Positions 16,607 through 24,854 of a stretch of DNA of 64,000 nt are shown piece by piece (position 1 is the first letter of the stretch; the number at the start of each line of letters is the position of its first letter). Below the pieces are notes generated by a model, which ran no database searches, had not been told where the DNA came from, and worked only from the letters and a program-made list of their open reading frames with translations. The position numbers and the translations under genes were made by a program. Source of the DNA: Cereibacter_A azotoformans (GTDB lineage: Bacteria > Pseudomonadota > Alphaproteobacteria > Rhodobacterales > Rhodobacteraceae). The stretch lies in the NCBI RefSeq assembly GCF_003050905.1, contig NZ_QAOT01000002.1; one strand, written 5' to 3'.

Positions 16607-17911
16607 ATGGCCAATCTTCAGTCCGACTTCATCGGAATCCGGTCGCCCAACCCGTTCTGGCTGGCCTCGGCGCCGCCCACCGACAAGGAATACAACGTCC
16701 GCCGCGCCTTCGAGGCCGGCTGGGGCGGTGTGGTCTGGAAGACGCTGGGCAGCGAAGGCCCGCCGGTCGTCAACGTGAACGGCCCCCGCTACGGCGCGAT
16801 CTGGGGCGCCGACCGGCGGCTTCTGGGCCTGAACAACATCGAACTCATCACCGACCGGCCGCTCGAGGTGAACCTGCGCGAGATCAAGTCGGTCAAGCGC
16901 GACTATCCCGACCGGGCGCTGGTGATCTCGCTGATGGTTCCCTGCGACGAGGACTCGTGGAAGGACATCCTCGCCCGGATCGAGGACACCGAGGCCGACG
17001 GGGTCGAGCTGAACTTCGGCTGCCCGCACGGCATGGCCGAGCGCGGCATGGGCTCGGCCGTGGGGCAGGTGCCGGAATATATCGAGATGGTCACGCGCTG
17101 GGTGAAGACGCACTCGCGCATGCCCTGCATCGTGAAACTCACGCCCAACGTCACCGACATCCGCAAGCCCGCCGAGGCCGCGAAGCGGGGCGGGGCGGAC
17201 GCGGTCAGCCTGATCAACACGATCAACTCGATCACCGGCGTGGATATCGACGCCTTCGCGCCGATGCCCATGATCGACGGCAAGGGCACCCACGGCGGCT
17301 ATTGCGGCCCCGCGGTGAAGCCCATCGCGCTGAACATGGTGGCCGAGATCGCCCGCAACCCCGAGACGCACGGGCTGCCGATCTCGGGCATCGGCGGCGT
17401 CACCACCTGGCGCGACGCGGTGGAGTTCATGCTGCTCGGCGCGGGCAACGTGCAGGTCTGCACCGCGGTGATGACCTACGGCTTCCGCATCGTGGAGGAG
17501 ATGATCTCGGGCCTCTCGGACTACATGGACGCCAAGGGGTTCGAGACGACCGCGGATCTGGTGGGACGTGCGGTGCCCAACGTCACCGACTGGCAGTATC
17601 TGAACCTCAACTACGTCACCAAGGCCCAGATCGACCAGGACCTCTGCATCAAGTGCGGCCGCTGCTACGCCGCCTGCGAGGACACGAGCCATCAGGCCAT
17701 CGCCATGTCGCCCGACCGCACCTTCAGCGTGAAGGACGAGGAATGCGTGGCCTGCAACCTCTGCGTCGATGTCTGCCCGGTCGAGAACTGCATCACCATG
17801 CGGGAACTGCCGAAAGGCGCGGTCGATCCGCGCACGGGCCGCACGGTGGGCGATTATGCCAACTGGCTCAGCCATCCGAACAACCCGTCGGTGCGCGAAG
17901 CGGCCGAGTGA
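16607..17911 (+). CDS. preA: NAD-dependent dihydropyrimidine dehydrogenase subunit, PreA type
   Basis: The 434-residue protein has the dihydroorotate-dehydrogenase-like FMN barrel (IGIRSPNPFWLASAPPT, LNFGCPHGMAERGMG, LTPNVTDI, GIGGVTTWRDA) and a C-terminal ferredoxin domain with two 4Fe-4S motifs (CIKCGRCYAAC and CVACNLCVDVC). It holds the pyrimidine site of the dehydrogenase and receives electrons from PreT. The stop is only 12 bp from the 3' end of the convergent regulator gene. Confidence 0.95.
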   Translation: MANLQSDFIGIRSPNPFWLASAPPTDKEYNVRRAFEAGWGGVVWKTLGSEGPPVVNVNGPRYGAIWGADRRLLGLNNIELITDRPLEVNLREIKSVKRDYPDRALVISLMVPCDEDSWKDILARIEDTEADGVELNFGCPHGMAERGMGSAVGQVPEYIEMVTRWVKTHSRMPCIVKLTPNVTDIRKPAEAAKRGGADAVSLINTINSITGVDIDAFAPMPMIDGKGTHGGYCGPAVKPIALNMVAEIARNPETHGLPISGIGGVTTWRDAVEFMLLGAGNVQVCTAVMTYGFRIVEEMISGLSDYMDAKGFETTADLVGRAVPNVTDWQYLNLNYVTKAQIDQDLCIKCGRCYAACEDTSHQAIAMSPDRTFSVKDEECVACNLCVDVCPVENCITMRELPKGAVDPRTGRTVGDYANWLSHPNNPSVREAAE

Positions 17912-17923
17912 CCGGCGCCGGCC

Positions 17924-18535
17924 TCAGACGGCCAGAAGGCGCCTGAACAGCGTCTCGAGATAGAGCCCGGCCTCGGGGAAGGGGTCGGGCTCGCCCTCTC
18001 CCAGCACCGCCCGCACCTGCACCTCGAAATCGGCGTAATGCTGCGTCATGGCCCAGATCGAGAAGATCAGATGCACCGGATGCAGGCGCGCGATCCGCCC
18101 CTCGTCCATCCAGCGGGTCAGGACGGCGGCCTTGTCCGCCACCAGTTCCTTGAGGTCCGTCTCGATCACGGCGCGCATTCGCGGCGCGCCCTGCAGGATC
18201 TCGTTGGCAAACAGCCGGCTCTCGCGCGGAAAGTCGCGCGACAGCTCCAGCTTGCGCCGGACATAGCCGAGGATCTCGGCCACCGGGTCGCCCGCGGGGT
18301 TCATCGCCTTCAGCGGATCAAGCCAGGTCGCGAGCAGCCGCGACAGCAGGGCCACATGGATCGCCTCCTTCGACGGAAAGTAATAGAGCAGGTTCGGCTT
18401 CGACAGGCCGGCGGCCTCGGCGATCTGGTCGAGCGTGGCCCCGCGGAACCCGTGGGCCGAAAAGACCTCCAGCGCGGCCTCGAAGATCGCCTCGGAGTTG
18501 CGCCGCTGGATGCGCGTCTGCCGCGGGCTGGTCAT
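17924..18535 (-). CDS. rutR: TetR-family regulator, RutR-like
   Basis: The 203-residue protein has a TetR helix-turn-helix (IFEAALEVFSAHGFRGATLDQIAEAAGLSKPNLLYYFPSKEAIH, given here as positions about 13-56) and a RutR-type C-terminal domain ending in WAMTQHYADFEVQV. RutR in E. coli binds uracil and controls pyrimidine genes. The ATG at 18535 is chosen from homology; the frame is open further upstream. A perfect RutR-type palindrome lies 67 bp upstream, suggesting autoregulation. A second paralogue lies directly upstream. Confidence 0.88.
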   Translation of the reverse strand: MTSPRQTRIQRRNSEAIFEAALEVFSAHGFRGATLDQIAEAAGLSKPNLLYYFPSKEAIHVALLSRLLATWLDPLKAMNPAGDPVAEILGYVRRKLELSRDFPRESRLFANEILQGAPRMRAVIETDLKELVADKAAVLTRWMDEGRIARLHPVHLIFSIWAMTQHYADFEVQVRAVLGEGEPDPFPEAGLYLETLFRRLLAV

Positions 18536-18602
18536 GGGCGGGGGTCTCGGCGGGCAGGGGACATGGGGGCGCACTCCTTCTCGCCGGGATCCTAGTCCGG
18601 CC

Positions 18603-18618
18603 TTGACCGTTTGGTCAA
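18603..18618. promoter_or_regulatory. RutR-type operator upstream of rutR
   Basis: TTGACCGTTTGGTCAA is a 16-bp near-perfect palindrome, differing by one base from each half of the published E. coli RutR box form TTGACCAnnTGGTCAA. It lies in the promoter region of the RutR-like gene. Confidence 0.75.
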
Positions 18619-18700
18619 ATCTCCATCCCGGCCGGAAGATCCGCAGGGCACCTGTGGCATGATCGCGACGCCACACGGCGCGGGCGGCGCGCCGAGGCCG

Positions 18701-19333
18701 TCAGATCGCGCCGATGCCGCGCAGGATGATCTCCTTGACGCTCTCGGTGGCGGCGGCCCACTCCTCGTCCGACAGGGGGCGCCCGTCGTTCAGGGTCTCG
18801 ATCTGATGCCCGAAGTCCGCGTAATGCTGGGTCGTGGCCCAGAGCATATAGAGCAGGTGGTGGGGATCGACCGGCCGCATCCGCCCGTCCGCGATCCAGC
18901 GGCGGATCGCCTGCGCGCGGCCTTCGGTCCATTCGCGCAACGTGGTCTCGAGGTAGTCCTGGATCACCGGCGCGCCGTGCATCACCTCGGAGGCCCAGAC
19001 CTTCGAGCCGAACGGATGGCGGCGCGAGATTTCCATCTTGGCGTCGATATAGGCACCGATGCCCCGCACGGGGCAATCCGCCGTATCAAGGGCCTCTGCC
19101 GCCCGGAGCCAGATCTCGAAGATATCTTCGACGACGCGTCGGTAGAGCGCCTCCTTGGTGGGGAAGTAATAGTGCAGATTGGCCTTCGGCAGCCCCGCCA
19201 TATCGGCGATGAGCTGCATGGTCGCGCCACCAAACCCGGCCTCGGCAAAGACTTTTTCGGCGGCGATCAGGATCGCCCGCTCGGTCTCGCGGCGGGTTTC
19301 CTCGCGTTTCGAGGGACGGGCGGTTTCGGGCAT
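18701..19333 (-). CDS. Second TetR-family regulator, RutR-like paralogue
   Basis: The 210-residue protein has a TetR helix-turn-helix (AAEKVFAEAGFGGATMQLIA then DMAGLPKANLHYYFPTKEAL) and shares the RutR-like C-terminal layout, including WATTQHYADFGHQI, with the neighbouring regulator. The two are clearly paralogues. It is divergent from the amidohydrolase gene, and the 137-bp gap between them carries two operator-like palindromes. It probably controls the hydrolase-transporter operon in response to a pyrimidine or its breakdown product (inference). Confidence 0.88.
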   Translation of the reverse strand: MPETARPSKREETRRETERAILIAAEKVFAEAGFGGATMQLIADMAGLPKANLHYYFPTKEALYRRVVEDIFEIWLRAAEALDTADCPVRGIGAYIDAKMEISRRHPFGSKVWASEVMHGAPVIQDYLETTLREWTEGRAQAIRRWIADGRMRPVDPHHLLYMLWATTQHYADFGHQIETLNDGRPLSDEEWAAATESVKEIILRGIGAI

Positions 19334-19349
19334 GGCTCCGAGATATTCA

Positions 19350-19365
19350 TTGACCGGTTGGTCAG
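19350..19365. promoter_or_regulatory. RutR-type operator 1, regulator/amidohydrolase gap
   Basis: TTGACCGGTTGGTCAG matches the box at 18603 at all but the centre and last positions. It lies 17 bp upstream of the second TetR start codon and 106 bp from the amidohydrolase start. Confidence 0.7.
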
Positions 19366-19383
19366 GTTATGGTGCGCTTCGAT

Positions 19384-19399
19384 CTGACCGGATGGTCGA
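19384..19399. promoter_or_regulatory. RutR-type operator 2, regulator/amidohydrolase gap
   Basis: CTGACCGGATGGTCGA is a weaker copy of the same palindrome, 34 bp (about three helical turns) after operator 1, which would place two dimers on the same face of the DNA. Confidence 0.55.
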
Positions 19400-19470
19400 A
19401 GAAAGAGCAACAGAAGAGTCGGGGCGCGCGCGCCGGAGTTCCTGCCGCGACCCCGGACAGGGAGAACGGC

Positions 19471-20730
19471 ATGGCCGACACGGTGGCCGCGGGTGAGAAC
19501 CTGCGCATCAATGGCGAGCGTCTGTGGGACAGCCTGATGGAGATGGCGAAGATCGGACCCGGCGTCGCGGGGGGCAACAATCGCCAGACGCTGACCGACG
19601 CCGATGCCGAGGGGCGCGCGCTCTTCGCCCGCTGGTGCGAGGAGGCGGGCTGCACCCTGGGCGTGGACGGGATGGGCACGATGTTCGCAACCCGCGCCGG
19701 CACCGACTCCGAGGCGCTGCCGGTCTATGTCGGAAGCCACCTCGACACCCAGCCCACGGGCGGCAAGTTCGACGGCGTTCTGGGGGTTCTGGGCGCGCTT
19801 GAGGTGGTGCGGTCGATGAACGACCTGGGCATCCGCACGAAACATCCGATCGTCGTGACCAACTGGACCAACGAGGAGGGTGCGCGTTTCGCCCCGGCGA
19901 TGCTGGCCTCGGGCGTCTTCGCGGGGGTCCATACGCTCGACTACGCCTATGCCCGCCGCGATCTGGAAGGGCGCAGCTTCGGCGAGGAGCTGGCGCGGAT
20001 CGGCTGGAAGGGCGAGGAGCCGGTGGGTGCGCGAAAGATGCACGCCTATTACGAGTTGCACATCGAGCAGGGTCCCATCCTCGAGGCCGAGGGCCGGCAG
20101 ATCGGCGTCGTGACCCATTGCCAGGGTCTCTGGTGGCTCGAGTTCACCCTGACGGGGCGCGAGGCGCACACCGGCTCCACCCCCATGACGATGCGCACGA
20201 ACGCGGGCCTCGCCATGGCGCGGATCTTCGAGATGGTGCAGGAGGTGGCGATGGCCGCCCAACCCGGCGCCGTGGGCGGCGTGGGGCAGGTGACCTTCTC
20301 GCCCAACTCGCGCAACGTTCTGCCGGGCAAGGTGGTCTTCACCGTGGACATCCGCTCGCCCGATCAGGGCAAGCTCGACGGGATGCGCGCCGAGATCGAG
20401 GCCCGCGCGGCCGACATCTGCGCCGAGCTGGGCGTGGGCTGCTCGGTCGAGCCGGTGGGCCATTTCGACCCCGTCACCTTCGCGCCCGAGCTGGTGGCCC
20501 ACGTCCGGGCCGCGGCCGAGAAGCTGGGGCTGAGCCACATGGACCTGATCTCGGGCGCCGGTCACGATGCCTGCTGGGCGGCACGGATCGCGCCCGCCAC
20601 GATGGTCATGTGCCCCTGCGTGGGCGGGCTCTCGCACAACGAGGCCGAGGAGATTTCGCCGGAATGGGCCACCGCCGGGACGAACGTGCTGTTTCACGCC
20701 GTGCTGGAAACGGCGGGTGTGGTGGGCTGA
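19471..20730 (+). CDS. M20-family amidohydrolase, probable N-carbamoyl-beta-alanine amidohydrolase
   Basis: The 419-residue protein has the M20/AmaB-HyuC signatures: VGSHLDTQPTGGKFDGVLG with metal-binding His and Asp, TNEEGARFAPAM, HIEQGPILE, the REAHTGSTPMTMRTNA dimer-domain loop and GAGHDACWAA near the C terminus. In the reductive pyrimidine pathway this step releases beta-alanine, CO2 and ammonia. AGGGAG precedes the ATG at 19471; the frame is open to 19369. It begins the operon with dihydropyrimidinase and the ABC importer. Confidence 0.9.
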   Translation: MADTVAAGENLRINGERLWDSLMEMAKIGPGVAGGNNRQTLTDADAEGRALFARWCEEAGCTLGVDGMGTMFATRAGTDSEALPVYVGSHLDTQPTGGKFDGVLGVLGALEVVRSMNDLGIRTKHPIVVTNWTNEEGARFAPAMLASGVFAGVHTLDYAYARRDLEGRSFGEELARIGWKGEEPVGARKMHAYYELHIEQGPILEAEGRQIGVVTHCQGLWWLEFTLTGREAHTGSTPMTMRTNAGLAMARIFEMVQEVAMAAQPGAVGGVGQVTFSPNSRNVLPGKVVFTVDIRSPDQGKLDGMRAEIEARAADICAELGVGCSVEPVGHFDPVTFAPELVAHVRAAAEKLGLSHMDLISGAGHDACWAARIAPATMVMCPCVGGLSHNEAEEISPEWATAGTNVLFHAVLETAGVVG

Positions 20731-20732
20731 CG

Positions 20733-20792
20733 CCGGGGGGCTGTCTGCCCCCCGGACCCCCCGAGGATATTTGGGCAGAGTGAAAGGGCGAC
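20733..20792 (+). repeat. Dispersed GC-rich intergenic repeat, copy A
   Basis: Directly after the amidohydrolase stop come a hairpin (GGGGGGCTG / TGCCCCCC), a C-rich tract and GAGGATATTTGGGCAGAGTGAA. The block order matches the copy at 3492-3556. Here it sits inside an apparent operon, so it may process or stabilise mRNA, or partly terminate it. Confidence 0.65.
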
Positions 20793-20856
20793 CGGCGGGA
20801 GGTGGCGCCGATTGCCGGAGGCCGGAGCCGACGGCCGCGGGCCAAGGAGAGGGATC

Positions 20857-22308
20857 ATGAGCACAGTCATCAAGAACGGAACGATCGTCACGGCGGACCT
20901 GACCTATCAGGCGGATGTGCTGATTGAAGGCGGCGTCATCACCGCCATCGGGCCGGACCTGAGGGGCGACGAGGTGCTGGACGCCACCGGCTGTTATGTC
21001 ATGCCGGGGGGCATCGACCCGCACACCCATCTCGAAATGCCCTTCATGGGCACCTATTCCTCGGACGATTTCGAGAGCGGCACGCGGGCGGCGCTGGCGG
21101 GCGGCACGACGATGGTGGTGGATTTCGCGCTCCCCGCGCCGGGTCAGGGGCTGCTCGATGCGCTTTCCATGTGGCACAACAAGTCGGGCCGGGCGAACTG
21201 CGACTATTCCTACCACATGGCGATCACCTGGTGGGGCGAGCAGGTCTTCGACGAGATGAAGGCGGTGGTCGATCAGGGCATCACCTCGTTCAAGCATTTC
21301 ATGGCCTACAAGGGCGCCCTGATGGTGAACGACGACGAGCTGTTTGCCAGCTTCCGCCGCTGCGCCGATCTGGGGGCGCTGGCGATGGTCCATGCCGAGA
21401 ACGGCGACGTGGTGGCCGAACTGTCGGCCCGCCTTCTGGCCGAAGGCAACTGCGGGCCGGAGGCGCACGCCTATTCCCGTCCGCCGCAGGTCGAGGGCGA
21501 GGCCACGAACCGCGCTATCATGATCGCCGACATGGCGGCGGTGCCGCTCTATGTCGTCCATACCTCCTGCGAGGAGGCGCACGAGGCGATCCGGCGCGCC
21601 CGGATGCTGGGCAAGCGCGTCTGGGGCGAGCCCTTGATCCAGCACCTGACGCTGGACGAGAGCGAGTATCTCCATCCCGACTGGGACCATGCCGCGCGCC
21701 GGGTGATGAGCCCGCCGTTCCGCAACAAGCAGCACCAGGACTCGCTCTGGGCGGGGTTGCAGTCGGGCTCGCTGTCGGTGGTGGCGACCGATCACTGCGC
21801 CTTCACGACGGATCAGAAACGCTTCGGAATGAATGATTTTACCAGGATCCCGAACGGCACCGGCGGGCTCGAGGACCGGATGCCGATGCTCTGGACGCAT
21901 GGGGTGAACACCGGGCGTCTCACGCCGAATGAATTTGTGGCCGTAACCTCAACGAATATCGCGAAGATCCTGAACTGCTACCCGAAGAAGGGCGCAGTTC
22001 TGGTGGGGGCGGATGCCGATCTGGTGGTCTGGGACCCCGAGAAGACCAAGGTGATCTCGGCCGGCTCGCAGCAGTCGGCGATCGACTACAACGTGTTCGA
22101 GGGCAAGGAGGTCAAGGGCCTGCCACGCTACACGCTGACCCGCGGGCAAGTGGCAGTGGCGGATGGCGAAATCCGCACGCAGGAAGGCCACGGCCAGTTC
22201 GTCGCCCGCGAGCCGCGGCCGGCGGTGAACCGCGCGCTTTCGGCCTGGAAGGAACTGACGGCGCCTCGGCCGGTCGAGCGGTCGGGCATCCCGGCGACGG
22301 GGGTGTGA
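20857..22308 (+). CDS. hydA: Dihydropyrimidinase (D-hydantoinase family)
   Basis: The 483-residue cyclic amidohydrolase has the metal motif GGIDPHTHLEMPF, the carbamylated lysine region TSFKHFMAYKGAL, metal histidines in VVHTSCEEAHEA and a conserved ATDHCAFT. It opens dihydrouracil or dihydrothymine to the N-carbamoyl beta-amino acid, which the upstream M20 enzyme then hydrolyses. AAGGAGAGGG precedes the ATG at 20857. Its stop overlaps the start of the ABC ATPase gene as TGATG. Confidence 0.94.
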   Translation: MSTVIKNGTIVTADLTYQADVLIEGGVITAIGPDLRGDEVLDATGCYVMPGGIDPHTHLEMPFMGTYSSDDFESGTRAALAGGTTMVVDFALPAPGQGLLDALSMWHNKSGRANCDYSYHMAITWWGEQVFDEMKAVVDQGITSFKHFMAYKGALMVNDDELFASFRRCADLGALAMVHAENGDVVAELSARLLAEGNCGPEAHAYSRPPQVEGEATNRAIMIADMAAVPLYVVHTSCEEAHEAIRRARMLGKRVWGEPLIQHLTLDESEYLHPDWDHAARRVMSPPFRNKQHQDSLWAGLQSGSLSVVATDHCAFTTDQKRFGMNDFTRIPNGTGGLEDRMPMLWTHGVNTGRLTPNEFVAVTSTNIAKILNCYPKKGAVLVGADADLVVWDPEKTKVISAGSQQSAIDYNVFEGKEVKGLPRYTLTRGQVAVADGEIRTQEGHGQFVAREPRPAVNRALSAWKELTAPRPVERSGIPATGV

Positions 22309-23105
22309 TGTCGGACGCTGCGACCGGCCGGCCCGTGATCGACGCGCGGAAGGTGGGCCTGACTTTCCAGACGGCGGACGGCCCGGTCCATGCGCTGAAG
22401 GACGTTAATCTCTCGGTGATGAAGGGCGACTTCGTGTCCTTCATCGGCCCCTCGGGCTGCGGCAAGACCACCTTCCTGCGCGCCATCGCGGCGCTGGAGC
22501 ATCCCACCGAAGGCGACCTGCGCGTCAATGGCATGACGCCGGATGAAGCAAGGAAGCGAAGGGCTTACGGCTATGTCTTCCAGGCCGCGGGGCTTTATCC
22601 GTGGCGCACCATCGCGGGCAACATCCGCCTGCCGCTGGAGATCATGGGCTTCCCGAAGCCCGAGCAGGATCGGCGTGTGAAGGACGTTCTGCAACTGGTT
22701 GAACTGGAAGGGTTCGGCAAGAAATACCCTTGGCAGCTGTCGGGGGGGATGCAGCAGCGCGCCTCGATCGCGCGGGCCCTGGCTTTTGACGCCGACATCC
22801 TCTTGATGGACGAGCCCTTCGGCGCTCTGGACGAGATCGTGCGCGACCGTCTGAACGAGGCGCTTCTGAAGCTCTGGGCGCAGACCGGCAAGACCATCGG
22901 CTTCGTGACCCATTCGATCCCCGAGGCGGTCTATCTGTCCACGAAGATCGTGGTCATGTCGCCCCGCCCGGGCCGGATCACCGACGTGATCGAAAGCCCC
23001 CTGCCGCGCGAGCGTCCGCTGGACATCCGCGACAGCGCCGAGTTCATCGCCATCGCCCACCGCGTCCGCGAGGGCCTGCGCGCTGGCCATTCCTATGACG
23101 ACTGA
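22308..23105 (+). CDS. ABC transporter ATP-binding protein, NitT/TauT type
   Basis: The 265-residue ATPase has Walker A GPSGCGKTT, Q-loop VFQAAGLYPWRTI, signature LSGGMQQRASIARAL and Walker B ILLMDEPFGALD, with the VTHSIPEAVYL switch region typical of the taurine/nitrate/pyrimidine importer group. Its start overlaps the dihydropyrimidinase stop by one base, so translation is coupled and the importer is very likely for a pathway substrate. Confidence 0.9.
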   Translation: MSDAATGRPVIDARKVGLTFQTADGPVHALKDVNLSVMKGDFVSFIGPSGCGKTTFLRAIAALEHPTEGDLRVNGMTPDEARKRRAYGYVFQAAGLYPWRTIAGNIRLPLEIMGFPKPEQDRRVKDVLQLVELEGFGKKYPWQLSGGMQQRASIARALAFDADILLMDEPFGALDEIVRDRLNEALLKLWAQTGKTIGFVTHSIPEAVYLSTKIVVMSPRPGRITDVIESPLPRERPLDIRDSAEFIAIAHRVREGLRAGHSYDD

Positions 23106-23114
23106 GAGGCGCCC

Positions 23115-23978
23115 ATGAGGTCCATCCTGCCGGTCCTGACGGTCGTCGCGGTGATCGTGGCGCTCTGGTATGCCGCGGCGGTTGCGATGAACGCGACATG
23201 GGTGCGCGATCAGGCGGCGCGCGCGGGCACAGAGGTCAGCTTTCAGGAGCTTGTCCCCCGCACACTGGCGCAGGATCGCCCGGTGTTGCCTGCCCCGCAT
23301 CAGGTGGCCAAGGGCCTGTGGGACGGGTGGGCCGGGCAGGCCGTCACCTCGCGGCGCAGCCTTGTCTATCACGCCTGGATCACGCTCTCGGCGACGCTGG
23401 TGGGCTTTGGCATCGGCACCGGGCTGGGCATTCTGCTGGCGGTGGGCATCATCCACAACCGCGCGATGGACCAGAGCGTGATGCCCTGGGCCATCGCCAG
23501 CCAGACCATCCCGATCCTCGCCATCGCGCCGATGATCATCGTGGTGATGAATTCCATCGGCGTCTCGGGGCTGCTGCCGAAGGCGATCATCTCGGCCTAT
23601 CTCAGCTTCTTCCCGGTCGTGGTCGGCATGGTGACGGGCCTGCGCAGCCCCGACCGGATGCAGCTGGACCTGCTGTCCACCTACAACGCCAGCCGCAGCC
23701 AGACCTTCTGGAAGCTGCGGCTGCCGGCCTCGATGCCCTACCTCTTCGCCTCGCTGAAGGTGGGGATCGCGGCCAGCCTCGTCGGCGCCATCGTCGGCGA
23801 GCTTCCCACGGGCGCGGTCGCGGGCCTCGGCGCGCGGCTCCTGCAGGGCAGCTATTACGGACAGACCATCCAGATCTGGGCCGCGCTCTTCACCGCCGCC
23901 ATCGTCGCCGCGGCGCTGGTGGGGATCGTGGGGGCGGTGCAGGCCGTGGTGCTGAAGCGGATGGGGATGGCGCGATGA
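23115..23978 (+). CDS. ABC transporter permease, NitT/TauT type (1)
   Basis: This 287-residue inner-membrane protein has one N-terminal anchor (SILPVLTVVAVIVALWYAA), a hydrophilic insert at about residues 28-70, and then a permease core with five or six hydrophobic segments and an EAA loop near YNASRSQTFWKLRLPASMPY. It pairs with the permease encoded next to make a heterodimeric channel. It starts nine bases after the ATPase stop and its stop overlaps the second permease start as ATGA. Confidence 0.88.
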   Translation: MRSILPVLTVVAVIVALWYAAAVAMNATWVRDQAARAGTEVSFQELVPRTLAQDRPVLPAPHQVAKGLWDGWAGQAVTSRRSLVYHAWITLSATLVGFGIGTGLGILLAVGIIHNRAMDQSVMPWAIASQTIPILAIAPMIIVVMNSIGVSGLLPKAIISAYLSFFPVVVGMVTGLRSPDRMQLDLLSTYNASRSQTFWKLRLPASMPYLFASLKVGIAASLVGAIVGELPTGAVAGLGARLLQGSYYGQTIQIWAALFTAAIVAAALVGIVGAVQAVVLKRMGMAR

Positions 23979-24826
23979 ACCTCGTCCTTCTCGCGCTGGT
24001 CTTCTGGGTCGCCACGCTGGCGCTGAACATCCGCATTTCGCATTCGCGCTTTTCCGAGACGCGGGCCGGGCGGCTGGTGGTGCCGGCGATCTTCGGCCTG
24101 ACCGTGCTGGTCGTGTGGGAGCTGATGGTGCGCGGCCTTCAGGTCTCGCCCATCATCCTGCCGCCGCCGACCGCCATCGGGGCGCGGATCTCGACAAGCC
24201 TGCCGGTGCTTTGGGGCGACTTCGTCCAGACCTTCGTCAAGGGCGCGCTGACCGGCTGGCTGATCGGCTGCGGCGCGGCGGTGCTGACCGCCATCGCCAT
24301 CGACCGCTCGCCCTTCCTGCAGCGGGGCCTCATGCCGGTGGGCAATTTCGTGGCCGCGCTGCCGATCGTGGGGATCGCGCCGATCCTGGTGATGTGGTTC
24401 GGCTTTGACTGGCAGTCGAAGGCGGCGGTGGTGGTGGTGATGGTCTTCTTCCCGGTGCTGGTGAACACGGTGGCGGGCCTGGCCGCGACCGAGGCCATGC
24501 AGCGCGACCTGATGAAGACCTATTCCGCCAGCTACGCCCAGACGCTTCTGAAGCTGCGGCTGCCGGCGGCGATGCCCTTCATCTTCAACGGGCTGAAGAT
24601 CGCCACCACGCTCGCGCTGATCGGCGCCATCGTTGCCGAGTTTTTCGGCAGCCCCATCCGCGGCATGGGCTTTCGCATCTCGACCGAGGTGGGCCGGCTC
24701 GGCCTCGACATGGTCTGGGCCGAGATAACGGTTGCCGCACTGGCGGGCTCGGCCTTCTATGGAGTGGTGGCGCTGGTCGAGCGGGGGGTGACCTTCTGGC
24801 ACCCGTCCCAGAGACGTCAACGATAG
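23975..24826 (+). CDS. ABC transporter permease, NitT/TauT type (2)
   Basis: A 283-residue permease with about six membrane segments and the EAA loop YSASYAQTLLKLRLPAAMPF, closely similar in layout to the first permease, so the two probably arose by duplication. A heterodimeric permease is unusual for this family, where homodimers are common. The start overlaps the preceding stop (ATGA), and the binding-protein gene follows after 28 bp. Confidence 0.88.
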   Translation: MNLVLLALVFWVATLALNIRISHSRFSETRAGRLVVPAIFGLTVLVVWELMVRGLQVSPIILPPPTAIGARISTSLPVLWGDFVQTFVKGALTGWLIGCGAAVLTAIAIDRSPFLQRGLMPVGNFVAALPIVGIAPILVMWFGFDWQSKAAVVVVMVFFPVLVNTVAGLAATEAMQRDLMKTYSASYAQTLLKLRLPAAMPFIFNGLKIATTLALIGAIVAEFFGSPIRGMGFRISTEVGRLGLDMVWAEITVAALAGSAFYGVVALVERGVTFWHPSQRRQR

Positions 24827-24854
24827 CCCGAACGGGCTCAACACGGAGGTAAGG

